A stretch of DNA of 7,102 nt from an uncultured Campylobacter sp. (GTDB taxonomy: Bacteria > Campylobacterota > Campylobacteria > Campylobacterales > Campylobacteraceae). Below the pieces are notes generated by a model. That model ran no database searches. It saw only the letters and a program-made list of their open reading frames with translations, and was not told the origin of the DNA. The stretch covers positions 1 to 7,102 of the forward strand of contig NZ_CALIAV010000104.1 of assembly GCF_938045625.1 (NCBI RefSeq), in the 5' to 3' direction. The position numbers and the translations under genes are program-made. Positions 1 through 5,391 of the stretch are shown here, one piece after another. Within the stretch, counting starts at the first letter, position 1. Each line of letters begins with the position of its first letter.

Positions 1-238
1 AGCTCTTTTGCTTCGGCTTTGCCTCGCAACTGCAAAGCAGAGCGTAATTCAAGCCTCTTCCCTCTTAACAAGAAAGATTAAAATTAATGCATAACGCTAA
101 GTTTAACCAAATCAAATTTAGCATTTTAAAGATTCGGGTCTCGGCAGGTAAAATTCTAAAATTTATCCAAATTTGAGCGGCGCAAATTTGACTCCGAATT
201 TGGCTTCAAATTTACAGTAAAAAACTCAAATTTAAATT
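1..238. other. Non-coding region downstream of flhB, rich in inverted repeats
   Basis: I see no supportable gene here. Short reading frames are open over about bases 1-80 on both strands, but none has a start, ribosome site or recognisable product, so a gene entering from the left edge can be neither shown nor excluded. A 7-bp inverted repeat GCTTTGC (16-22) / GCAAAGC (32-38) could be enclosed by GCTCT (2-6) / AGAGC (39-43). A second, imperfect one is GCTAAGTTT (96-104) / AAATTTAGC (114-122). Bases 114-239 hold seven AAATTT words plus GAATTT and AAATTC variants. The palindrome AAATTTAAATTT (228-239) overlaps the flhB stop and is followed, in flhB's direction, by a run of six T; it might act as a weak terminator but lacks a GC-rich stem. 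Confidence 0.5.
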
Positions 239-1315
239 TTACTTCAGCCTATCGCCGAATTTTTGTTTGTCGCTCATATAGACAAAGCTTAGCACCTCGG
301 CGACTGCGCGAAAGAGCTCCGCAGGTATCATATCGTTCACCTCGCACATCTTATATAGCTCGCGCGCTAGCGGCGGATTTTCGACGATTTTGACGTTATT
401 TTGCACTCCGATTTGCTTGATGCGAAGCGCTAGAAAATCCACGCCCTTAGCCAGGATCACGGGCGCTTTTTCCTTTGTTTTATCGTAGCGAAGCGCGACG
501 GCGTAGTGAGTCGGGTTTGTGATGATGACGTCTGCTTGCGGGATATTTTGCATCATTCTGTTGCGCGCGGCTCGCATTTGCAGCTGGCGGATGCGACCTT
601 TGACCTGCGGGTCGCCCTCCATCTGTTTGTACTCGTCCTTGATCTCCTGCTTGCTCATGCGCAGGTCGCGAAAATACTGAAAACGCACGATCAGCACGTC
701 AAGAAGCCCGATGATAAACATCACGATTAGCATCACGGCAGCCAAAATCAGCATTTTTTCCTTTAGCCACGCCAGCTGCGCCGCCATCGAGAAAAACAGC
801 GTGTGCGGTAGCTCTTTGATGAAGCTTAAAAACATCAAAAATCCGACCGTAAAAACCGCCGTGACCTTGAGCACCATTTTGATGCCGTCTATCAGTTTTT
901 TAAGAGAAAAGAGATTTTTGAGCCCTTTTATCGGGTTGATTTTGTTTAAATTTGGCTCCAAAGGCTTTGTAGTAAATATAAATCCAAACTGCATCAGGTT
1001 GGCGACGACGCCCGCGATCGCGATGCAAACGGCGATAGGCAGGATGATGAGCAGCGTGCGAAATATCGTCGTGATCGCGACGCTAAAGAGCAGCTTGCGC
1101 GTAAATTCCTGGCCGATTAGGCTCTGATAGTAGTTATACAGCGTGAAAAACTGATCGCCGATGAAGCCAAGAAGCGCCACTACGACGAAGATAGCGACCG
1201 CGAGCGTGACGAAGCCGGCTAAATCTTGGCTTTTGGGGACGTTGCCGTCCTTGCGCGCGTCTTCGATTTTTTTGGAGGTGGGTTCTTCGGTTTTTTCTTG
1301 GTCTTCGCCTGCCAT
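239..1315 (-). CDS. flhB: Flagellar type III secretion export protein FlhB
   Basis: FlhB is an inner-membrane part of the flagellar export gate. It switches the apparatus from rod/hook to filament substrates after cleaving itself. The 358-residue length is normal. The N-terminus has the family's charged EKTEEPTSKK motif (residues 7-16), followed by about four membrane segments near 31-53, 85-112, 147-167 and 187-210. A cytoplasmic domain starts at about 211. The autocleavage motif NPTH is intact at residues 267-270 (bases 506-517), with cleavage expected between N267 and P268. The ATG at 1313-1315 is preceded by AGGA (complement of 1321-1324) at good spacing. The gene is divergent from the next operon and has its own -10 box. 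Neither motA nor motB is adjacent in this window. In C. jejuni, FlhB is also needed for sigma-54 flagellar gene expression (established for the family). Identification is secure. Confidence 0.97.
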   Translation of the reverse strand: MAGEDQEKTEEPTSKKIEDARKDGNVPKSQDLAGFVTLAVAIFVVVALLGFIGDQFFTLYNYYQSLIGQEFTRKLLFSVAITTIFRTLLIILPIAVCIAIAGVVANLMQFGFIFTTKPLEPNLNKINPIKGLKNLFSLKKLIDGIKMVLKVTAVFTVGFLMFLSFIKELPHTLFFSMAAQLAWLKEKMLILAAVMLIVMFIIGLLDVLIVRFQYFRDLRMSKQEIKDEYKQMEGDPQVKGRIRQLQMRAARNRMMQNIPQADVIITNPTHYAVALRYDKTKEKAPVILAKGVDFLALRIKQIGVQNNVKIVENPPLARELYKMCEVNDMIPAELFRAVAEVLSFVYMSDKQKFGDRLK

Positions 1316-1323
1316 TTTTGTCC

Positions 1324-1363
1324 TAAATTTATCTTGCCGAGCGTTTTTGGCTCAAATTTGCTT
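1324..1363. repeat. Dispersed ~40-bp direct repeat, copy 1 (flhB leader)
   Basis: This copy matches bases 3093-3131 at about 37 of 40 positions, with two substitutions and one missing base. It contains a small hairpin, GAGC / GCTC, around a 6-7 base loop (about 1339-1353), enclosed by AAATTT on both sides. It lies in the predicted 5' leader of flhB, directly next to the AGGA ribosome site at 1321-1324. Weaker similarity continues to a shared CTAAAAC at 1382-1388, so the duplicated unit may be about 65 bp. Confidence 0.7.
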
Positions 1364-1374
1364 AAATTTGGGCG

Positions 1375-1380
1375 ATTATA
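1375..1380 (-). promoter_or_regulatory. Predicted -10 box of flhB
   Basis: Read on the minus strand, this is a perfect TATAAT preceded by TTTTAGG, the T-rich upstream pattern seen in Campylobacter sigma-70 promoters. Transcription would start near 1368 and give a leader of about 50 bases that contains the copy-1 repeat. No clear -35 box is visible, which is usual in this genus. Confidence 0.6.
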
Positions 1381-1405
1381 CCTAAAACGAGGTTAAATTT
1401 TACGC

Positions 1406-1411
1406 TACAAT
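1406..1411 (+). promoter_or_regulatory. Predicted -10 box of the HEAT-protein operon
   Basis: The TACAAT hexamer lies about 22 bases before the ATG at 1434 and predicts a start near 1418, giving a very short leader. Its upstream promoter region overlaps that of flhB, because the flhB -10 box is only 25 bases away on the other strand. Confidence 0.45.
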
Positions 1412-1433
1412 TGCCTAAATTTAAAGGATAAAA

Positions 1434-2045
1434 ATGCACAAGCTTGACGATCACGTAAACGAGTGGTTCGGGCAGATGAGGGCGCGCAACGAGGCCGCCG
1501 CCGATCACTTTAAAAGCCGTAAAATCCACTACGACGAGTCAAATTTGATAGAAGTTTTGCAAAGCTCGCAGGATAAATTTGATCTCCTTTGGGCTACTGT
1601 CGCTCTGCGCGAGCTAGGCACTACGCGTGCGATACCCGCTCTAAAGTGCGCCGTCAAATTTAAAAGCCTAGACGTGCAAGGTAGCGCGGCTCTAACGATC
1701 GCATTTTTAGCAGGCGGCGTCGAGAACGGCTTTTTGGCGAGTTTGCTTGTCAGTAAAGAGTACCGCGCTAAATTTTACGCGATGACGGGGATTTTATACA
1801 AAGAGGACGCGGCACACTCGGCTTTGCCTTTTGTTTTGGAGTATTCGGCCAAGGCGACCAAAGGCGGCAAGGCGCTTGCTAAAACGCAGTGCGAAGAGCT
1901 AGACTGGCTATATCTAGCTAGATACGGCGCGCATTTGCCGCAGGCGCAAGAAATTTTTGATAAAATAAATAAAAATAGGAAGTATGTAGATGAAAACGTT
2001 TTTACAAGACTCGCAGGAGAATTCCCGCAAATTTTCACAATCTAA
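1434..2045 (+). CDS. HEAT-repeat-like helical protein of unknown function
   Basis: The product is 203 residues with no signal peptide or membrane segment, so it is probably cytosolic. The middle shows helix-pair repeats of the HEAT / PBS-lyase-like type, at about residues 48-75 (with LLWATVALRELG and RAIPALK), 79-106 and 108-140. Such solenoids normally act as protein-binding scaffolds. I see no catalytic motif. The N-terminus (1-35) is charged and resembles no domain I know. The ATG is preceded by AAAGGA at 1423-1428, a good ribosome site. The gene overlaps the next by 56 bases in a different frame, so the two are surely co-transcribed and probably translationally coupled. The HEAT assignment is by eye from helix pattern and spacing; the specific function is unknown. 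Confidence 0.85.
   Translation: MHKLDDHVNEWFGQMRARNEAAADHFKSRKIHYDESNLIEVLQSSQDKFDLLWATVALRELGTTRAIPALKCAVKFKSLDVQGSAALTIAFLAGGVENGFLASLLVSKEYRAKFYAMTGILYKEDAAHSALPFVLEYSAKATKGGKALAKTQCEELDWLYLARYGAHLPQAQEIFDKINKNRKYVDENVFTRLAGEFPQIFTI
1984..1992 (+). promoter_or_regulatory. ATG-TAG minimal frame directly before the downstream start codon
   Basis: The ATG at 1984-1986 is followed at once by TAG (1987-1989) and then by the ATG of the downstream gene (1990-1992), all in the same frame. AGGA at 1977-1980 is 3 bases from the first ATG and 9 from the second, so spacing favours the second. The arrangement could affect how ribosomes start on the downstream gene; that is inference. Confidence 0.4.
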
Positions 2046-2976
2046 AAAACCGCAAAAGAGCGAAACCGAGCTGCTTTTGGACGAGTGCGGAGAAGTTTTA
2101 TCCAAGCTAAAAAAGAAAAATTTAACCGAGCACGAGTTTTTATGCGAGCTAATAAAACTGATGGCTTTTTCGATACCGCAAATTCCTTATGAAATTTGGC
2201 TGGAAAAATGTATAGAAAGCGGCGATGTGGAGGCTTTAAACGATCTTGTTTTTCAGTACGCTAGAAACGAACTACTGCCCGGCTGCGAGGGCGGGTATGA
2301 TCAGTGCGAGAGGCTGATACATTCGTTTCTTGCGCTGGCGTGCGGCGACATGGACGGCGCGAAAAACGTAATGACGCACTCTATGCCGCCCAGCACGAAC
2401 GGATATAGATTTTTGTGCGTGATGAGCGATCTGGTTTCGGCGCTGCTATGGGACGATAAAAAATCGCTTGAGCCCGCACTAAAAAAAGCGCGTAGATTTG
2501 CGGACTCCAAAAAGCCGATAAACGAAAGAGAAGCGGTAAAATTCGTCCTTGCCTTGCACGAAAAAGACGCGGCCGCGATGAGCGAGAGTTTGAGTAATTT
2601 TTGCGTAAAAGTCGCTAGAACCGCCGCGCCGCAATTTGAAAAGAGGATTAGCTTTTTCGCGCACGGACTTTACGCGCTAGCTCATCACCTTTTGCCTTTT
2701 GAGATTTTTGAGCGCATTTGCTTGCCGAAAGCTAAAAATTTCAGCGAAATTTACGCAAAAAGGCTTTTAAGCGGCAAACCGGCGCAGCCAAAATTGTATT
2801 TTAGCTTTCCGCCCGAATTTGACGTTTTTAATCAAATTTTAAACGCGCTGCCTGCTAAAACCGTACTTCATAAGCCTTTTGACGGGCCTTCGCCGAGCGA
2901 TCAAATACGATTCCTAGATCACGACGCGATGGTCGAAAATTTGGCGGATGAAATTTTAAAGAATCAAAAACGCTAA
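1990..2976 (+). CDS. Unrecognised helical protein, second gene of the operon
   Basis: I do not recognise this 328-residue protein. No signal peptide or membrane span is visible, and it is probably cytosolic. The first ~45 residues are polar and lysine-rich (KKPQKSE, KLKKKN), suggesting a flexible or coiled lead-in. From about 47 to 260 the pattern is amphipathic helices with short turns (for example LIHSFLALACGDMDGAKNVM, 109-128; ALLWDDKKSLEPALKKA, 151-167), as in TPR-like or all-helical proteins. It has nine cysteines but no CxxC or CxxCH pair. The C-terminal part (265-328) has more turns. Weakly, the texture recalls all-helical immunity proteins of polymorphic toxins, but I cannot support that. 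The start is chosen from AGGA at 1977-1980. A TTG at 2077 would avoid the overlap but has no good ribosome site. Confidence 0.85.
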   Translation: MKTFLQDSQENSRKFSQSKKPQKSETELLLDECGEVLSKLKKKNLTEHEFLCELIKLMAFSIPQIPYEIWLEKCIESGDVEALNDLVFQYARNELLPGCEGGYDQCERLIHSFLALACGDMDGAKNVMTHSMPPSTNGYRFLCVMSDLVSALLWDDKKSLEPALKKARRFADSKKPINEREAVKFVLALHEKDAAAMSESLSNFCVKVARTAAPQFEKRISFFAHGLYALAHHLLPFEIFERICLPKAKNFSEIYAKRLLSGKPAQPKLYFSFPPEFDVFNQILNALPAKTVLHKPFDGPSPSDQIRFLDHDAMVENLADEILKNQKR

Positions 2977-3092
2977 AAGAGCGTGGGCTGCTTTCTCGGA
3001 TGATCTCAGCGGGCGCGGCCTCTATGCTGCATTTGCTGCACCTGTGCGCATTTTATTTTTTTATTCCCTAGTATATACTGTTATTTTTGCTA

Positions 3093-3131
3093 TAAATTTA
3101 TCTTACCGAGCGATTTTGCTCAAATTTGCTT
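3093..3131. repeat. Dispersed ~40-bp direct repeat, copy 2
   Basis: This copy is nearly identical to 1324-1363 and in the same orientation, 1769 bp away. The internal GAGC / GCTC hairpin (3109-3120) and the flanking AAATTT words are kept. Weaker similarity extends to CTAAAAC at 3149-3155, but the position matching the flhB -10 box does not keep TATAAT, so this copy probably lacks the promoter. Confidence 0.7.
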
Positions 3132-3218
3132 GGCTAAATCGCAGTATTCTAAAACAGATCGTTGCGGCAAATTTTGATAAAGTGATTTAATAATTTATAC
3201 TACCTAATAATAACAAAT

Positions 3219-3261
3219 AAGATATATTTTATCTTAAATAATTATAAATACTTAAAGATAA
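3219..3261. promoter_or_regulatory. Possible operator with three AAGATA / TATCTT half-sites
   Basis: AAGATA (3219-3224) faces TATCTT (3230-3235) across 5 bases, and TTATCTT (3229-3235) faces AAGATAA (3255-3261) across 19 bases. AATTAT (3240-3245) and ATAATT (3258-3263) form another symmetric pair. The cluster lies 47-94 bases upstream of the predicted peroxidase -10 box, a plausible place for a regulator. In AT-rich DNA such symmetry can arise by chance. I cannot name the regulator; PerR, CosR and RacR control peroxide or respiratory genes in Campylobacter. Confidence 0.3.
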
Positions 3262-3307
3262 TTTCTAACAAACAATAAAATTTATTTGTATTTAACCGAA
3301 AAAACAT

Positions 3308-3313
3308 TACAAT
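3308..3313 (+). promoter_or_regulatory. Predicted -10 box of the cytochrome c peroxidase gene
   Basis: TACAAT lies 33 bases before the start codon, downstream of a T-rich stretch at about 3279-3294. Transcription would start near 3320. The only alternative -10-like sequence is at 3091-3096, much further upstream. Confidence 0.45.
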
Positions 3314-3346
3314 CACATTCTAATTTTATTTTAAAAGGAGCATTTA

Positions 3347-4381
3347 ATGAAAATTAAGTCCGTTTTACTAGGTTCAGTTGCGTTAGCTACGGCGCTAAAC
3401 GCTCAAAATTTGATCCAAGACGCGCTAGATGCGGGTCTAGTCGCTATCCCTAGCGATCCAAAGGCACTAACCAAAGCGATAAACGAAGCTTCTCCGGATG
3501 CTGAGAAATATCCAACCACTATGGCTGCTTACGAGCTTGGTAAGAGGCTTTATTTTGATCCAAGATTATCAAAGTCTGGTATCATTAGTTGCAACACCTG
3601 TCACAACTTAGGCCTAGGCGGAGCGGACGGCGTACCTGCATCTACCGGTCATAAATGGACTCCAAACCCTCATCACGTAAATGCTCCGACAGTTTACAAC
3701 TCTGTATTTAACTCGGTGCAGTTCTGGGACGGACGCGCAGCTCACCTAGCCGCTCAGGCTGCCGGCCCGATGACTGCTATGCCGGAGATGGCTTCTACTC
3801 CTGAGCTAGTTGAGCAGAGGCTAAAATCTATCCCTGCCTATGTAAGCGAGTTTAAGGCTGCGTTTAATAGCGACGTGAGCTTTGAGCTAGTAACGACTGC
3901 GATAGGTATCTTTGAAAGAACGCTCGTAACTCCGTCTAGATTTGATAAATTTTTAGAAGGCGACGAAGCTGCACTAAACGGCGCTGAGAAAAAAGGCCTA
4001 AAAACCTTCATCGACAAAGGCTGTGCCACATGCCACAACGGTATAAATTTGGGCGGTACTTTGCAGCCGTTTGAGGTTGCGGGCAAATACGAATTTGCAA
4101 ATCTAGGCGACTTTAAAGGCGACGCAAACGGCCTAGTAAAAGCTCCTACGCTGCGCAATATCGAGCTAACGGCTCCATATTTCCACAACGGCGCGGTTTG
4201 GTCTCTAAAAGATGCCGTCAAGATGATGGGTAGCGTACAGCTAGGTATCGAGATAAACGATAAAGAAGCTACTGACATAGTGACATTTTTAAATTCATTA
4301 ACAGGCAAAATGCCTAAAGTCGAATATCCGTCATTCCCTGCATCTACCGAAAAGACCCCAAAACCGGAACTTGACTACTAA
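3347..4381 (+). CDS. Periplasmic di-haem cytochrome c peroxidase
   Basis: The enzyme reduces hydrogen peroxide to water in the periplasm with electrons from cytochrome c. The 344-residue precursor has a signal peptide of about 19-20 residues (MKIK, a hydrophobic core, cleavage near ALNAQ). Both haem sites are present: CNTCH at 82-86 (electron-accepting side) and CATCH at 226-230 (electron-transfer side). Spacing from these matches the Pseudomonas enzyme: H102 is 16 residues after the first haem histidine, W127 sits in QFWDGR, E147-M148 fits the conserved Glu-Met pair, and H280 and M294 fit the distal region, with M294 the likely axial ligand. The LGKRLYFDPRLSKSG stretch (64-78) is typical of the family. 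AAGGAG (3335-3340) lies 6 bases before the ATG. C. jejuni has two such proteins (Cj0020c/DocA and Cj0358); I cannot tell which is the orthologue. Confidence 0.96.
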   Translation: MKIKSVLLGSVALATALNAQNLIQDALDAGLVAIPSDPKALTKAINEASPDAEKYPTTMAAYELGKRLYFDPRLSKSGIISCNTCHNLGLGGADGVPASTGHKWTPNPHHVNAPTVYNSVFNSVQFWDGRAAHLAAQAAGPMTAMPEMASTPELVEQRLKSIPAYVSEFKAAFNSDVSFELVTTAIGIFERTLVTPSRFDKFLEGDEAALNGAEKKGLKTFIDKGCATCHNGINLGGTLQPFEVAGKYEFANLGDFKGDANGLVKAPTLRNIELTAPYFHNGAVWSLKDAVKMMGSVQLGIEINDKEATDIVTFLNSLTGKMPKVEYPSFPASTEKTPKPELDY

Positions 4382-4392
4382 ACTAAACAAAA

Positions 4393-4412
4393 AGGCGGAT
4401 AAATTTCCGCCT
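4393..4412 (+). terminator. Hairpin after the peroxidase gene
   Basis: A perfect 7-bp stem AGGCGGA / TCCGCCT with a 6-base loop starts 12 bases after the stop codon. In the gene's direction it is followed by CATTCAAC, not by a T run, so it is not a standard intrinsic terminator. The A-rich flank on its left would give a T run on the minus strand, where no gene needs it. It may end or stabilise the peroxidase message. Confidence 0.5.
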
Positions 4413-4441
4413 CATTCAACTTAAATTTATAAATTTTTGGG

Positions 4442-4447
4442 TATCAT
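4442..4447 (+). promoter_or_regulatory. Predicted -10 box of rplU-rpmA
   Basis: TATCAT is preceded by TTTTTGGG, matching the T-rich plus TG pattern upstream of Campylobacter -10 boxes. Transcription would start near 4454, leaving a leader of about 80 bases before rplU. Confidence 0.5.
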
Positions 4448-4479
4448 CCGTCTCTTACAACCAACAAAGCTCCCCAAGT

Positions 4480-4516
4480 CTTTTGAAATCCAAAAGCGCT
4501 TTTTGGTCTTACCAAA
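4480..4516 (+). promoter_or_regulatory. Candidate structured leader of rplU
   Basis: Three short helices can form here. One is CTTTTG (4480-4485) with CAAAAG (4491-4496). The second is CCAAAA (4490-4495) with TTTTTGG (4500-4506) around GCGC. The third is TTTGGT (4502-4507) with ACCAAA (4511-4516). The middle one excludes the other two, so two alternative folds exist just ahead of the ribosome site at 4524-4527. Autoregulated leaders are common for ribosomal protein genes, but I know of no described one for rplU in this group. Confidence 0.3.
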
Positions 4517-4533
4517 TTTTAGAAAGGTAGAGT

Positions 4534-4848
4534 ATGTCAAAATACGCTATATTTAAGCACGGCGGCAAGCAGTATCGCGTCAGCGAAGGCGAATATCTTA
4601 AGCTTGACCATTTCAGTGCTGAAGCAAAATCATCAGTCGAGATTACGGACGTTTTGTGCGTAAACGACGGTGAAGTAAAGGTAGGCGCGCCGTTCGTAAA
4701 GGGTGCGAAAGTTGTTCTTGAAGTCGTAAACGAGGGCAAGGATAAAAAAGTCGTTATTTACAAAAAACGCAGACGCAAAGACTCAAAACTAAAACGCGGT
4801 TTTAGAAGACAGTTTACACGCGTAAAAGTCGTAAGTATCGCAGCTTAA
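4534..4848 (+). CDS. rplU: 50S ribosomal protein bL21
   Basis: bL21 is a structural protein of the large ribosomal subunit that contacts 23S rRNA. The 104-residue length is typical. The start has the expected YAIFKHGGKQYRV (residues 4-16), and the C-terminal part carries the basic family signature YKKRRRKDSKLKRGFRRQFT (76-95). AAGG at 4524-4527 lies 6 bases before the ATG. Its TAA stop overlaps the ribosome site of rpmA, 11 bases upstream of that gene, so the two form one translationally linked operon. The order rplU-rpmA-obgE is widespread in bacteria, including C. jejuni. Confidence 0.98.
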   Translation: MSKYAIFKHGGKQYRVSEGEYLKLDHFSAEAKSSVEITDVLCVNDGEVKVGAPFVKGAKVVLEVVNEGKDKKVVIYKKRRRKDSKLKRGFRRQFTRVKVVSIAA

Positions 4849-4859
4849 GGAGATAAGAA

Positions 4860-5117
4860 ATGGCACACAAAAAAGGTCAAGGCTCAACCCAGAATAACCG
4901 AGATAGTATCGGACGACGCTTAGGCGTTAAAAAATTCGGCGGCGAATTCGTTCGTGCGGGCAACATCATCATCCGCCAGCGCGGTACCGCTACTCACGCG
5001 GGCAGCAACGTTGGTCTAGGCAAAGATCACACGATTTTCGCTCTAATCGACGGTTTCGTTAAATTTGAAAGACTAGACAAAAACAGAAAAAAAGTTTCAG
5101 TTTATCCTGCTGCGTAA
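4860..5117 (+). CDS. rpmA: 50S ribosomal protein bL27
   Basis: bL27 sits near the peptidyl transferase centre, and its N-terminus reaches towards the tRNA ends. The 85 residues begin directly with MAHKKGQGSTQNNRDS, so there is no cleavable N-terminal extension of the kind found in Firmicutes. The family core GRRLGVKKFGGEFVRAGNII (residues 18-37) and QRGTATHAGSNVGLGKDHTI (40-59) are intact. A strong ribosome site AAGGAG (4847-4852) overlaps the rplU stop codon and lies 7 bases before the ATG. The gene is followed within 6 bases by a strong intrinsic terminator. Confidence 0.98.
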   Translation: MAHKKGQGSTQNNRDSIGRRLGVKKFGGEFVRAGNIIIRQRGTATHAGSNVGLGKDHTIFALIDGFVKFERLDKNRKKVSVYPAA

Positions 5118-5122
5118 TCTTT

Positions 5123-5146
5123 GGGGCGAAAGCCCCTTTTTCTTTT
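5123..5146 (+). terminator. Intrinsic terminator of rplU-rpmA
   Basis: GGGGC (5123-5127) and GCCCC (5132-5136) form a tight stem closed by a GAAA tetraloop and followed by TTTTTCTTTT (5137-5146). This is the clearest terminator in the window, and it implies that obgE is mainly transcribed from its own promoter. Confidence 0.92.
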
Positions 5147-5213
5147 AAAATCATCCAAATTTTTAAAATCCAAAAAGCTTTTATGTAACAAAAATGATCC
5201 TCGCATCGTTCGG

Positions 5214-5229
5214 CAAATTTTAAAATTTG
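5214..5229. repeat. Perfect 16-bp AT-rich palindrome
   Basis: CAAATTTTAAAATTTG reads the same on both strands. It lies between the rpmA terminator and the obgE promoter, about 93 bases upstream of the obgE -10 box. A related TCGGCAAAT sequence occurs at its left edge (5210-5218) and again at 5291-5299. It may be only another part of the AAATTT enrichment, or a protein-binding site. Confidence 0.4.
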
Positions 5230-5321
5230 ACCCAAATTGCGCAAATTTATATCGTGCCGATAACGGCGCTTGGCAAATCGTTTGAACTTTTCGGCAAATC
5301 AAATTTTAATCAATAAACCGA

Positions 5322-5327
5322 TATAAT
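5322..5327 (+). promoter_or_regulatory. Predicted -10 box of obgE
   Basis: A perfect TATAAT lies 64 bases before the obgE start codon and downstream of a T-rich stretch (5302-5307). Transcription would start near 5334. With the terminator at 5123-5146, this makes obgE a separate transcription unit. Confidence 0.6.
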
Positions 5328-5391
5328 CCGAAAATTTCACAAAATAACAAACTAAAAATAATAGAATAAATTTTAAAAACTAAGGCAAAAA

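Larger units (their letters stand above)
2977..3346. other. AT-rich intergenic region before the peroxidase gene
   Basis: No gene is visible in these 370 bases. The first part is GC-rich, with a tandem GCTGCA (3026-3040) and short complementary GCGC segments, followed by a T-rich run at 3051-3063. It may be a weak intrinsic terminator for the two-gene operon, but no convincing single stem forms. A TGC-TATAAA extended -10-like sequence lies at 3088-3096, too far upstream to assign to the peroxidase gene. Copy 2 of the dispersed repeat follows at 3093-3131. Bases 3181-3300 are strongly AT-rich and contain the AAGATA half-site cluster. The peroxidase promoter sits at the right end. Confidence 0.6.

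Noticed and set aside
1..81. Short open frames at the left edge on both strands, one minus-strand frame rich in Lys, Ala and Glu
   Set aside because: They are too short, lack start or ribosome signals and are open in several frames at once, so none can be preferred.
506..1127. Plus-strand open frames inside flhB
   Set aside because: They lie antisense to a secure flhB, have no good ribosome site and show no recognisable protein features.
3838..4308. A 156-codon minus-strand open frame inside the peroxidase gene
   Set aside because: The sense strand encodes intact haem motifs throughout; the antisense product is Ser/Thr/Pro-rich in the way typical of shadow frames.
4393..4412. The hairpin after the peroxidase gene as a terminator for a minus-strand gene
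   Set aside because: The T run would suit that direction, but the genes to its right are all on the plus strand, so no minus-strand transcript is expected.
5059..5302. Two minus-strand open frames across the rpmA end and the following gap
   Set aside because: They run through the rpmA coding end and its terminator, overlap one another and resemble no protein I know.
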